Numbered from the stretch's first letter, positions 7,409 to 15,317 are shown. The stretch: DNA of 17,813 bases from an uncultured Alphaproteobacteria bacterium (GCA_949298005.1 CASFUN010000066.1:1-17813), one strand, 5' to 3'. A program made the numbers and translations. The notes: generated from the sequence alone by a model not told the origin.

Positions 7409-7813
7409 ATGGTTTTGATAATAGATAAAAAAAGATCAATAGGTGATGCTTCCATAGAAACTGGGCTTCCAGAACATGTTATTAGATTTTGGGAAACACA
7501 ATTTGGTGAATATATAAAACCAACTATAGGAAACGGTAAAAGGAGATATTTTTATAACAATGATATAAAAATATTAAATACTATAAAGGAATATTTATAT
7601 GAAAAAGGTTATACCATAAAAGGACTTAAAAAATTAATGGAGCAGGAAACTATTTTTGCTGTAAATCAAGAAAAAAAGCAAAAAAATAATAGTTATACTA
7701 ATAATGAATCACAATTTACATATATTGAAAAAACAGATAAAAATATAACCAATGACCTTAAAACATTTAAGAACAAATTAAATGATTTTTATGAAAAACT
7801 AAAGAATATTTGA
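7409..7813 (+). CDS. MerR family transcriptional regulator
   Basis: A 134-aa protein with an N-terminal winged helix-turn-helix of the MerR type: SIGDASIETGLPEHVIRFWE (residues 10-29), the Lys/Arg-rich wing (IGNGKRRYFYNND), then a helix (YTIKGLKKLMEQ). The motif HVIRFWE is the form seen in the alphaproteobacterial MerR regulators usually found near ihfA. The C-terminal half is polar, Lys/Asn-rich, and has no Cys/His metal-binding pattern, so the effector is unknown. The start is taken at ATG 7409 rather than the in-frame TTG at 7403 because GAAAGG lies at a suitable distance upstream. It forms the last gene of the operon with the permease. Its TGA lies inside the -35 box of the next promoter. 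Confidence 0.85.
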   Translation: MVLIIDKKRSIGDASIETGLPEHVIRFWETQFGEYIKPTIGNGKRRYFYNNDIKILNTIKEYLYEKGYTIKGLKKLMEQETIFAVNQEKKQKNNSYTNNESQFTYIEKTDKNITNDLKTFKNKLNDFYEKLKNI

Positions 7814-7838
7814 CTTGTTTTTAAAATAATACTATAAT
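7810..7838 (+). promoter_or_regulatory. Near-consensus sigma70 promoter before the 62-aa ORF
   Basis: TTGACT at 7810-7815, exactly 17 bases, then a perfect TATAAT at 7833-7838. The -35 overlaps the MerR stop codon. This is one of the best promoter matches in the window. Confidence 0.75.
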
Positions 7839-7864
7839 TAAATTAGTTAATAAAATTTAATATT

Positions 7865-8053
7865 GTGACCGATCAAGAGGCTAATAAATTAGATAAAATA
7901 AATGAATATTTAGAAGATGTAGAAAATTTGTCTAAAGATTTAGTTACAAATATTAACAAAATCCAAGAAATAAATAAGCCTTGGGTATCTAAATTAAATG
8001 TTGAAAAAATTCAAAAAGAAAATAATTTAGGAGTTAATAGTAGAGGGATTTAA
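7865..8053 (+). CDS. Small hypothetical protein, 62 aa
   Basis: I do not recognise it. The GTG start lies about 20 bases after the predicted transcription start of a near-consensus promoter; there is no obvious Shine-Dalgarno. The protein is highly charged and helical in appearance (MTDQEANKLDKINEYLEDVE, heptad-like spacing of Leu/Ile), suggesting a small soluble coiled-coil. It has no signal peptide. Its last 9 codons overlap the 3' end of the decayed comEC on the opposite strand. Alternatively the promoter drives a small RNA over this stretch and the reading frame is incidental; coding is favoured by the acidic/Lys-rich composition typical of local proteins. Confidence 0.5.
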   Translation: MTDQEANKLDKINEYLEDVENLSKDLVTNINKIQEINKPWVSKLNVEKIQKENNLGVNSRGI

Positions 8054-9130
8054 GAGGTAAACACAGCTAACTACTACAAGTTTTCCACTTGGGAATATCT
8101 GATTTTTTTCTGGTTTTCTCTTTTTTATTTTTCCGATTTTATCTTTTTCATAAAAATAACCTTTGTATCTTCCTATAGTAACTGAGTTTCCGTTTTTATA
8201 AAAATTAATTGTATTATCATTTCTAATATCTATTTTGGAGCAATATTTATCATCACTATTTTTGCAAGTGTTAAGATGAGAGTTATTTAAATCAAAAAAA
8301 TTACCATTTCCTAACTTATTTATAATATTCTGTGTTTTATAACCATTCATATTATAAACATATATATTATTTCTTTCATCAACAAAAAATAACATTTTAT
8401 CTTTATTATCTATAATAACATCTATATTTTTCTGAGATAAAATCATAAATATACCTATTAAATAAGGTATTACACCGAATCTTCTCAAATTATTAGACCA
8501 AAGTGATAGCCATAATATTCCAAATATCATCAATACAACAGTAAATATATTTGGAGATTGTAAAAAAACTGTACCAAATCTTATTTTATTGGATATTTTT
8601 GCCATATATATTATACAATCTATAATATAAGATACTGGTAATAGTATTATTTTTTCTATCCTAAGTAGCATTAGTAATAACGACAACAAACCAAACGGAA
8701 CCACGATAAATGACATTAATGGATTTATAATAACGTTTATTATTATATTATAAAAACTTAACATATTAAAACTATAGATTTCTATTGGTAAAACCACCAA
8801 TTCAATTATAACACTAATTATTAATGCTACTTTTAGATTTTTTAAAAAATTATTTTTCTCTATATAATTTGATTCATTATATTTGTATATATAATAGTAA
8901 TCTATAAATGCAATTATAGTTATTGATGACAAAAATGACATATAGAAACCTGCCCTATAAATTAAATTAGGTTTTACAAAAACCATAATAAACATTGTAA
9001 ACATTATTGACCTTAACGGACTATTAAATTTATCTAATAAAATTCCAATTAGCATTATAATATTCATTATATAAGCTATAGTGGATGAAATACTAAAACC
9101 ACTCAACAAATATATAAAAAGTATTAACAA
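8027..9130 (-). pseudogene. comEC: ComEC/Rec2 C-terminal fragment (frameshifted from the N-terminal part)
   Basis: This frame continues the ComEC membrane channel where the upstream frame stops. It opens with LFIYLLSGFSISSTIAYIMN, the conserved segment that follows the SGLH helix in ComEC, then about seven hydrophobic segments, and ends in a short soluble tail (from about residue 240, MLFFVDERNNIYVYN) that looks like a worn remnant of the metallo-beta-lactamase-like region. The TTG used here as a start is only the first possible one and is unlikely to be a real start. Adding one T to the T5 run on the coding strand (9129-9133) would join both parts as SIFLLILFIYLLSG. ComEC passes single-stranded DNA through the inner membrane in natural competence. 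Confidence 0.8.
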
Positions 9131-10043
9131 AAATTGATACTACTGCAGAAACCTTATAAAAATTATATCTTATAAAAGCATTATCATATAATGAAAATAT
9201 TTGTTTTATAATAAAAACTATTGCAAATGTTAAAATTACCATATGTAATCCAGAAATAGACATTATATGAGATAGGCCAGATTTATTCATAATTTTTAAC
9301 ATATCTTTATTAGCTAGATTTCTTTGCCCAGTTATTATTATTGACAACAAATTCATTGATAAACTGTCTTCTTTGACTGATAAAATTCTTATGGCAATTT
9401 TTTCTCTAAAATTCGATAATAGTTGTTTTATAGTTAATTTATCTTGTTTTTCTAAATATTTTAAAATTTTTCCATTATAACCAAGTCCACCTATCTTTTT
9501 AAAATAAAAATACATCTGCAAATCAAAATCAGAATCAAAATTTTTATTCTGAATCGGCAACACGTTTGCTTCTATTTGTACTTTGCCATATTCAACATTA
9601 CTATTATCAGACATTTTTATTCTCAAGAATTTTGGGTCTTTGAAATCTTTATCTTTCGAAAATCTAGAATTTTTATTTATCGGTTTTATTGATTCTATTT
9701 CAACAGTTATATACCTAGATAATTCACCATTATCTTGAAACTTTAACATCTTATCGTCTATTTTTCCTATTATCTGAACTTTACCAAGATTATACTTGAC
9801 ATCAGGATATTTATAATTATTGATATGATTGTAACTTCTAAAAAGACCAAGTGATATAAATATGCAAATTATTGATAAATATCTAATTAAATACTTATTT
9901 GTATAAATAAGTAATATTAAAGAAATAAAGACAATTGGCAAATAGATATAGGATTTTATGCAGGAATTAAAACCCATAAAACATCCTATCAAAAAAAATA
10001 CGGGTAACCATAATATATGGTTATCCTGTTCGTCAAAAAACAA
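9093..10043 (-). pseudogene. comEC: ComEC/Rec2 N-terminal fragment (DUF4131 and start of competence domain)
   Basis: The N-terminal 316 residues of ComEC: membrane segments at about 12-27, 33-48 and 54-68, then the soluble DUF4131-type domain, then the competence domain with the signature GLSHIMSISGLHMVIL (residues 256-271). Translation in this frame runs past the shift point (after SIF, residue 305) and ends in 11 unrelated residues. The start is a TTG, and the codon just before it is a stop, so no longer N-terminus is possible in frame; relatives usually have a few dozen more residues. A terminator-like hairpin with a T8 tail overlaps codons 6-18. It lies 10 bases after the stop of the outer-membrane gene. 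Broken frame and blocked transcription together suggest loss of function. Confidence 0.82.
9991..10026 (-). terminator. Rho-independent terminator-like hairpin, overlapping comEC start
   Basis: On the minus strand GGATAACCAT and ATGGTTACCC pair over 9 of 10 positions around a 5-base loop, followed after three bases by eight T. It starts 28 bases after the stop of the barrel-protein gene, the usual place for its terminator, yet lies inside the comEC reading frame. Confidence 0.65.
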
Positions 10044-10053
10044 TCAAAAATCA

Positions 10054-11214
10054 TTAAAATTTCAATCTATAGGAAAGTCTTATACCCCAAGAGCTCAAAT
10101 TAAATTTTTCTTTCGTAAATTTACTAGTTTTATATACTTCACGCTCAAATTTTCTTGCAAAATCTAACATTATCCCATTCTTAAATATATAACCTATGTT
10201 AGCTCCAAATAATTGACTATAAGCAGTATCAAAACTTTCTTCAAAATCCATTTTTAAACTATAATTTATTCCAAAATTCCAACCACTATAAAAAAATGGT
10301 AAATTAGTGGTTATGAAACCGACATGCCTTCCCATATCACCATTATAGTTATTAACATATACAGCTTCAGCCGATGCTGCATAACCAAGATTAAATTGTC
10401 CTTCTTCAACAATATATTCTACACCTGCGAGAAAACTAGACTCATTCTTTTTAAAATCATAACTTTTCGGTCTTAAATTTTTATATGCAAAATTCATACG
10501 TATATTTTCTTTAATCAAAAAATCACTAGAAAACGAAAAATTTAAAAAATCTTTTGTACTACCTATACTATAATCAGCTTCATAAGAATTCCTTAAACCA
10601 AAAAGACTACTGCTCAAGAAAGTTCTATCCTTATTAAATAAATCTAATCTTAGATTTAACATAGGTAATTGCATTACAACAAAAATACCTAAAACTTCAG
10701 ATAACTTATACTGATCAACTATATTTTGGCCAAAAATTCCATAATATCTATCATTCTTATATGCTAAACCAAAATTTGGATTAAATTTACCAATACCAGC
10801 ACAAAAATATTCTTCTTTATATTCTATAAAGACTTCCTCAAAAATAAATCCATATGATTTAAAAAAATATAAATCTCTCTTTAATGTAGACTCATTCCCA
10901 TAGCTATCATTATACACAGACTTTATATCATTTATTTGCTCTGATGTTGGCCTAAGCAATATTCTAGTACCCAATAAAAAATTATTGGTAAAATTTAAAT
11001 TAAGCTTAGTATTAATATTAGTAAATAAAAAGTTCTTTTTATCGTCAACAGCACCATCATTGCTATCAAGTAATTTATCGTATTTTTCTTCAATAGAAAT
11101 AGAGCCACTTACGTATGGAAAATAATATGTATCCTTTTTTATTACCTCTGAAAATGCCTTTTTAAGCATAAAAAAAGGTATAATAAATGTCACTAAGTAT
11201 CTATAAATCTTCAT
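10054..11214 (-). CDS. Exported outer-membrane beta-barrel protein
   Basis: A 386-aa protein with a signal peptide (MKIYRYLVTFIIPFFMLKKA, cleavage probably after AFS) and a body of alternating hydrophobic/polar strands with the aromatic C-terminal phenylalanine (SYRLKF) that marks BamA-folded barrels. A conserved-looking segment is AGIGKFNPNFGLAYKNDRYY, followed by GIFGQNIVDQYKLSEVLGI, resembling a family of alphaproteobacterial porin-like proteins. An upstream in-frame ATG at 11298 is rejected because a strong promoter lies within that extension and because only the shorter form begins with a signal peptide. It is followed by a terminator-like hairpin. The exact family and solute are not known to me. 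Confidence 0.72.
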   Translation of the reverse strand: MKIYRYLVTFIIPFFMLKKAFSEVIKKDTYYFPYVSGSISIEEKYDKLLDSNDGAVDDKKNFLFTNINTKLNLNFTNNFLLGTRILLRPTSEQINDIKSVYNDSYGNESTLKRDLYFFKSYGFIFEEVFIEYKEEYFCAGIGKFNPNFGLAYKNDRYYGIFGQNIVDQYKLSEVLGIFVVMQLPMLNLRLDLFNKDRTFLSSSLFGLRNSYEADYSIGSTKDFLNFSFSSDFLIKENIRMNFAYKNLRPKSYDFKKNESSFLAGVEYIVEEGQFNLGYAASAEAVYVNNYNGDMGRHVGFITTNLPFFYSGWNFGINYSLKMDFEESFDTAYSQLFGANIGYIFKNGIMLDFARKFEREVYKTSKFTKEKFNLSSWGIRLSYRLKF

Positions 11215-11241
11215 TATTTTAATAAAAATATATTGTAATGA

Positions 11242-11270
11242 TTTATAAACCATTTCATAAATTAAGTCAA
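11242..11270 (-). promoter_or_regulatory. Sigma70 promoter for the barrel-protein gene
   Basis: On the minus strand: TTGACT (11265-11270), 17 bases, TATAAA (11242-11247). The start point near 11235 leaves a leader of about 20 bases to the ATG at 11214 and fixes that start. Confidence 0.7.
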
Positions 11271-11350
11271 TTATTTTATATCTACAATAGCTCAACATCT
11301 TTTAAAGCTGATTTGTGATAATCTAACAAATTAACTTTTATTATATAAAC

Positions 11351-11388
11351 AAAATAAAAAAAACTGACCATATGTGTTATGGTCAGTT
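11351..11388 (-). terminator. Rho-independent terminator of the Myb-like gene
   Basis: A perfect 10-base-pair stem (AACTGACCAT with ATGGTCAGTT, 7-base loop) followed on the minus strand by a T-rich tract. It lies about 43 bases after the stop at 11431 and isolates this gene from the barrel-protein gene. Confidence 0.85.
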
Positions 11389-11430
11389 GCAGAATATAAT
11401 GATTTATTATAATCAAAAACCTTGATAATC

Positions 11431-11967
11431 TTAATAATTAATATCATAGAAATCGAAAAAATTAACATCTTCTTGGTTTTCAACAACAAGAGCAACAGCT
11501 TCAACAGGAGCGGCAACTTGCTTGTTTAATCGTTTTATTTCTCTTGCTCGCTTTCTTTGTAAGAAGATAAATTTATTTCTAACATTTAAAGCAGTACTAT
11601 TAGGAAAACAAGTTACTATGTGAGCCCATCTATTTGGAAACATTTCCTCCATTTTTATCAGTTTATCTACTTCTTCTTGAGTCCATAGTTCACGATTAAT
11701 TGTAGGATTAAGATAACATAACCACCTTTCCTTGCATTGTCGTGCATTTCTTCCAGGCATATTTGTAGCAATAGCTAGCCAATTTTCTTCTACATTTAAT
11801 TCAACAAGTTCACTTAGCCTATTATCCTCTTCTGTGGTGAATTTAAATTTTATTCGTCTAGGAGCAGTTGTAGCAATCAAATTATTACTATACAATAATC
11901 CTAAAACAGTAGTTAAAGTTAACAAAGATACTATTGAATAGGAATATAATTTATTTTTATTTTTCAT
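11431..11967 (-). CDS. Secreted-type protein with two Myb/SANT DNA-binding repeats, candidate nucleomodulin
   Basis: A 178-aa protein built from a Sec-type signal or anchor (residues 1-31: basic start, hydrophobic SIVSLLTLTTVLGLLY), two tandem Myb repeats, a basic stretch (QRKRAREIKRLNK, 137-149) and an acidic/aromatic tail (EDVNFFDFYDINY). Repeat 1 spans about 43-86, with Phe43, Trp63 and Trp82 at the three core aromatic positions and the hallmark GRNARQCKERWLCYLNP. Repeat 2 spans about 95-138, with Trp95, Trp114 and Phe133 (VRNKFIFLQRKR). This R2R3 layout is that of eukaryotic Myb transcription factors and is very unusual in a bacterium. The gene has its own promoter, a GGAGG site, a palindrome and a terminator. 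Host nuclear action is inference; an anchored or periplasmic protein is possible. Confidence 0.82.
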   Translation of the reverse strand: MKNKNKLYSYSIVSLLTLTTVLGLLYSNNLIATTAPRRIKFKFTTEEDNRLSELVELNVEENWLAIATNMPGRNARQCKERWLCYLNPTINRELWTQEEVDKLIKMEEMFPNRWAHIVTCFPNSTALNVRNKFIFLQRKRAREIKRLNKQVAAPVEAVALVVENQEDVNFFDFYDINY

Positions 11968-11974
11968 AATAAAA

Positions 11975-11979
11975 CCTCC
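11975..11979 (-). promoter_or_regulatory. Strong Shine-Dalgarno GGAGG for the Myb-like gene
   Basis: GGAGG on the minus strand lies 7 bases before the ATG at 11967, the best ribosome site in the window, and fixes the start that includes the signal peptide. Confidence 0.85.
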
Positions 11980-11985
11980 ATTTTA

Positions 11986-11999
11986 TCGGTTTTAACCGA
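11986..11999 (-). promoter_or_regulatory. Palindrome between promoter and start of the Myb-like gene, possible operator
   Basis: TCGGTT and AACCGA form a perfect 6-base inverted repeat around 2 bases, just after the predicted transcription start. TCGGTT/AACCGA is GC-richer than the surrounding sequence. It could be an operator or a 5' mRNA stem; no regulator is identified. Confidence 0.4.
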
Positions 12000-12007
12000 C
12001 AAGATTA

Positions 12008-12036
12008 ATATTATTAAATTTTTTAAATTACGTCAA
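12008..12036 (-). promoter_or_regulatory. Promoter for the Myb-like gene
   Basis: On the minus strand: TTGACG (12031-12036), 17 bases, TAATAT (12008-12013). The -35 is good and the -10 moderate. Confidence 0.55.
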
Positions 12037-12070
12037 TATAGTTTAAAAAATATTTTCAAAAATTATAAAG

Positions 12071-12098
12071 TTTACTTTTTTCAATATATGTTTATACT
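12071..12098 (+). promoter_or_regulatory. Promoter for glmM
   Basis: TTTACT at 12071-12076, 16 bases, TATACT at 12093-12098. The predicted leader to the GTG at 12129 is about 24 bases. Confidence 0.5.
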
Positions 12099-12128
12099 AT
12101 ATCGCAATAGAAAATATTTTATTTTAAG

Positions 12129-13505
12129 GTGACAAAAAAATATTTTGGTACAGATGGTATTAGAGCAAAAGCTAACACATTCCCAATGACAGCAGAATTT
12201 GCTCTAAAACTTGGATTAGCAATAGCAAAAATAATAAAAAAAGACGACAATAAAAAAAATAGTGTTGTTATCGGCAAAGATACAAGACTATCATGTTATA
12301 TGCTAGAATCGGCTTTGACAGCAGGACTGACAGCAGGCGGAATTAATGAAGTTTTCTTAATAGGTCCTATTCCGACTCCAGGTATAGCTATGTTGGTTAG
12401 ATCAATGAGATGTGATCTTGGAATAATGATATCAGCATCACATAATCCATATTATGATAACGGTATAAAAATTTTTGATTCAAATGGTATAAAGTTTCCA
12501 GATCATATAGAAGAAGAAATAGAAAAGGTAATAGATAATGATTTAAATAATAATCTACCAATAGAAAACAAAATAGGACGAGCTTGGAGATCGGACAATT
12601 ACATATATCAACAGAGATACATAGAATATGTTAAGAGTAATTTTCCAAAAAATCTGGATTTGCAAGGATTAAAAGTCGTTGTAGATTGCGCAAATGGGGC
12701 AAGCTATAAAGTCGCACCAACTGTGTTTTGGGAACTTGGAGCAGATGTAGTTAGAATAGGATGTCAACCTACTGGTATAAATATAAACGAAAATTGTGGT
12801 TCTATAAAACCTCAACTATTACAAAAAACTGTTCTAGATGAAAAAGCCGATATCGGAATAGCTTTAGATGGAGATGCCGATAGAGTTATAATAGCTGATG
12901 AAAAAGGAGAAATAGTAGACGGTGATAAAATTATAGCTCTAATAGCTAAAAAAATGTTAGTTGAAGGCACACTTAAGAAAAATACTGTAGTTGTAACACA
13001 AATGTCAAATTTTGGTCTGGAACTGTACCTTAAAAATTTAGGTATAAATGTTGTTCGAACAAATGTTGGTGACAGATATGTTGCTGAAGAAATGAGAAAA
13101 TGGGGTTATAATTTTGGAGGAGAACAATCAGGCCATATCATATTAGGTAACTATTCTACAACAGGAGATGGTATATGTTGTGCTTTACAGATTATGTCAA
13201 TGTTACAGTTAGCTAAACAAAAAGATAAAAAAATTAGTTTAAGTGAAATAAGTAATATTTATGAAACTGTTCCACAAAAACTTGAGAATATAAAATTTGA
13301 TAAAAGTCAACAAAACCCATTGGAATTAGAAGAAGTAAATAACTTTCTAAAAAAATGTACTGAGGAATTATCTGGAATTGGTAGAATACTTGTGAGAAAA
13401 TCCGGCACTGAACCATTACTACGAGTTATGGTCGAGTGTAAAGATGAAGAAAAGTTAAATAAAACGATTGTAAGTATTTGTGAGAAAATTGGTGAATATA
13501 TATAA
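12129..13505 (+). CDS. glmM: Phosphoglucosamine mutase GlmM
   Basis: Converts glucosamine-6-phosphate to glucosamine-1-phosphate, the step feeding UDP-GlcNAc into peptidoglycan and LPS; cytosolic and normally essential. The 458 aa match the usual length. Four alpha-phosphohexomutase loops are present: the phosphoserine loop ISASHNP (101-107, active Ser104), the Mg-binding DGDADR (247-252), the sugar-binding GEQSGH (331-336) and the phosphate-binding RKSGTEP (423-429). The N-terminus KKYFGTDGIRAKAN is characteristic of GlmM rather than other mutases. The start is GTG. It has its own promoter, diverges from the Myb-like gene, and is followed after 59 bases by hisS. Its presence indicates that the organism makes its own cell wall or LPS precursors. 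Confidence 0.96.
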   Translation: MTKKYFGTDGIRAKANTFPMTAEFALKLGLAIAKIIKKDDNKKNSVVIGKDTRLSCYMLESALTAGLTAGGINEVFLIGPIPTPGIAMLVRSMRCDLGIMISASHNPYYDNGIKIFDSNGIKFPDHIEEEIEKVIDNDLNNNLPIENKIGRAWRSDNYIYQQRYIEYVKSNFPKNLDLQGLKVVVDCANGASYKVAPTVFWELGADVVRIGCQPTGININENCGSIKPQLLQKTVLDEKADIGIALDGDADRVIIADEKGEIVDGDKIIALIAKKMLVEGTLKKNTVVVTQMSNFGLELYLKNLGINVVRTNVGDRYVAEEMRKWGYNFGGEQSGHIILGNYSTTGDGICCALQIMSMLQLAKQKDKKISLSEISNIYETVPQKLENIKFDKSQQNPLELEEVNNFLKKCTEELSGIGRILVRKSGTEPLLRVMVECKDEEKLNKTIVSICEKIGEYI

Positions 13506-13564
13506 TACTTTACATATTAATTTTATAACAAAAAATTAATTTATTATCAATAATACTGTAATTT

Positions 13565-14794
13565 ATGCAATCAGTAAGAGGAACAAAAGACATTTTTGGA
13601 GAGGACATAATTAAATATAATAAAATAGTTAATGCAGCTAGGTCTATTTCAAAATTATATAATTTCAAAGAAATTAGAACTCCTACTATAGAATTTAGTG
13701 ATGTTTTTGAAAGAAATCTTGGTGAAACTTCAGATATTGTGTCAAAAGAAATATATAAATTTCAAGATAGAAGCGGTAATAATATAAGTTTAAGACCAGA
13801 ATTTACTGCCGGGATTGTTAGAGCTATACTAACTAATCCAGAATTAAGAGATAAATTTCCTGCGAGATTTTTTTCATATGGAGCAGTTTTTAGGTATGAT
13901 AGACCGCAAAAAGGAAGATATAGAGAATTTAATCAAATAAATTTTGAATGTTTTGGTGATAGTAGTTATATGTGTGATTTTGATATAATTTACATGGCAA
14001 ATCAGATTTTAAAAAATTTAGGTATCTTTAATGTAAAATTAGAATTAAATTCTTTAGGCTGTGATGATAGTAGAAAAAAATTTGAAGATTCGCTAAAAAT
14101 TTATTTTGAAAAATACAAGAATGAATTATCTGATGATAGTAAAATTAGATTAGAAAAAAATATCTTAAGGATTCTTGATAGTAAAGATGAAAATGATAAA
14201 AGATTATTAGAAAATGCTCCAAAGATAAGTGATTTTTATATTACTGACGATAAAATATTTTTAGAAAACTTAGCCAACAAGTTGTCTGAATTTGGTATTA
14301 ATTTTGAAATAAATCAAAATTTAGTAAGGGGACTAGATTATTATACCTCAACAGTATTTGAATTTACAACAAATGACTTAGGAGCACAGTCTACAGTATT
14401 TGCTGGTGGCAGGTATGATAAGCTTATGAAACAGATGGGTGGAGCTAATATTCCAGCTTTTGGTTGTGCGGCTGGAATAGAAAGATTAATGTTACTAATA
14501 AGCAATAGCGATAATAGTATAAGGCCAGTGTCTGTGATACCTATAACTGAAAATGAAATTAATTATTGTATAAACATACAAAATATACTAAGAAACAATA
14601 GTACATTATGTGAGATGCATATTGAAGGTAAAATGAAAAAGAAGATGGATAATGCAAATAAAATATACAGCAAATTTGCAATTATAGTTGGCGAAGAAGA
14701 AGTAAAAACAAACAAAGTTAAAATAAAAGACCTTGATATTGGAGGTGAATTTAGTATTAATTCGTCAGAAATTATTAAATTTTTAACAGTTTAA
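13565..14794 (+). CDS. hisS: Histidyl-tRNA synthetase HisS
   Basis: Charges tRNA-His with histidine in the cytosol; a class II synthetase of 409 aa. The N-terminus SVRGTKDIFGED is typical. Motif 2 appears as LRPEFTAGIVRA (76-87) and FRYDRPQKGRYREFNQ (109-124); the histidine-specific HisA loop is RGLDYYTSTVFEF (255-267); motif 3 is AAGIERLML (302-310). A C-terminal anticodon-binding domain follows (about 322-409), shorter than in E. coli HisS and more divergent. The ATG at 13565 gives exactly the family N-terminus. No clear Shine-Dalgarno is seen. The next gene starts 4 bases after its stop, so both are likely one transcript. Confidence 0.95.
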   Translation: MQSVRGTKDIFGEDIIKYNKIVNAARSISKLYNFKEIRTPTIEFSDVFERNLGETSDIVSKEIYKFQDRSGNNISLRPEFTAGIVRAILTNPELRDKFPARFFSYGAVFRYDRPQKGRYREFNQINFECFGDSSYMCDFDIIYMANQILKNLGIFNVKLELNSLGCDDSRKKFEDSLKIYFEKYKNELSDDSKIRLEKNILRILDSKDENDKRLLENAPKISDFYITDDKIFLENLANKLSEFGINFEINQNLVRGLDYYTSTVFEFTTNDLGAQSTVFAGGRYDKLMKQMGGANIPAFGCAAGIERLMLLISNSDNSIRPVSVIPITENEINYCINIQNILRNNSTLCEMHIEGKMKKKMDNANKIYSKFAIIVGEEEVKTNKVKIKDLDIGGEFSINSSEIIKFLTV

Positions 14795-14798
14795 TATT

Positions 14799-15317
14799 AT
14801 GAGTAATTATTCAATTAGAAGTTTTAAAGATAAAAAGCCAATAATACATGAAAGAGCAATTATAGGTGACAATGTCGTTATAATAGGTGATGTTATAATA
14901 GAAGAAAATGTAAATATTTGGCCGAATACAACTATTAGAGGCGATTTAGCAAGAATACATATAAAAAAGAATACAAATATACAGGATAATTCTGTAATCC
15001 ATGTAGATTATAATACACCTTGCATAGTTGGAGAAAACTGTATAGTGGGACATAGAGTATTGCTCCATTCTGCAATAATAGATAATCATTGTCTTGTTGG
15101 CATGGGTAGTATTGTTTTAGATAATGCAAAAATGGAAGAGTATTCCATGCTTGGCGCTGGTTCAATGTTAACCAGTAATAAAATAATAAATTCAAAACAA
15201 CTTTGGTTTGGTTCTCCAGCAAAATATTTTAGAGATATAACAGAAGATGAAATAAAACATGGTTTAGCAGCTATAGATCATTATATGAGCATGGCTAAAA
15301 ATATATTTAAAAACTAG
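14799..15317 (+). CDS. Gamma-carbonic anhydrase-like hexapeptide-repeat protein (YrdA/PaaY type)
   Basis: A 172-aa left-handed beta-helix protein. Imperfect hexapeptide repeats run from about 18 to 135 (IIGDNVVIIGDVIIEENVNI, then WPNTTIRGD). The zinc ligands of gamma-class carbonic anhydrases are at the expected places: His68 in VIHVD, His85 and His90 in GHRVLLHSA; Arg47, Asp49 and the IQDNS motif are also kept. A C-terminal helix follows GSPAKYFRDITEDE, typical for YrdA-type proteins. Members assemble as trimers; many bind zinc but show little carbonic anhydrase activity, so the true reaction is open. It begins 4 bases after hisS and converges with the methyltransferase gene. Confidence 0.92.
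   Translation: MSNYSIRSFKDKKPIIHERAIIGDNVVIIGDVIIEENVNIWPNTTIRGDLARIHIKKNTNIQDNSVIHVDYNTPCIVGENCIVGHRVLLHSAIIDNHCLVGMGSIVLDNAKMEEYSMLGAGSMLTSNKIINSKQLWFGSPAKYFRDITEDEIKHGLAAIDHYMSMAKNIFKN

Noticed and set aside
9958..10167. 69-aa plus-strand frame
   Set aside because: Opposite comEC start and barrel-protein end; composition does not look like a protein and there is no promoter.
11215..11298. Longer N-terminus for the barrel protein from the ATG at 11298
   Set aside because: A TTGACT-N17-TATAAA promoter lies within it and it would bury the signal peptide.
11331..11516. 61-aa minus-strand frame starting in the Myb-like gene
   Set aside because: Overlaps the end of the Myb-like gene and runs through its terminator hairpin; shadow frame.
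13516..13540. Terminator after glmM (ATTAATTTT and AAAATTAAT arms)
   Set aside because: The stem is purely A/T and has no following T-run; expected by chance in this composition.
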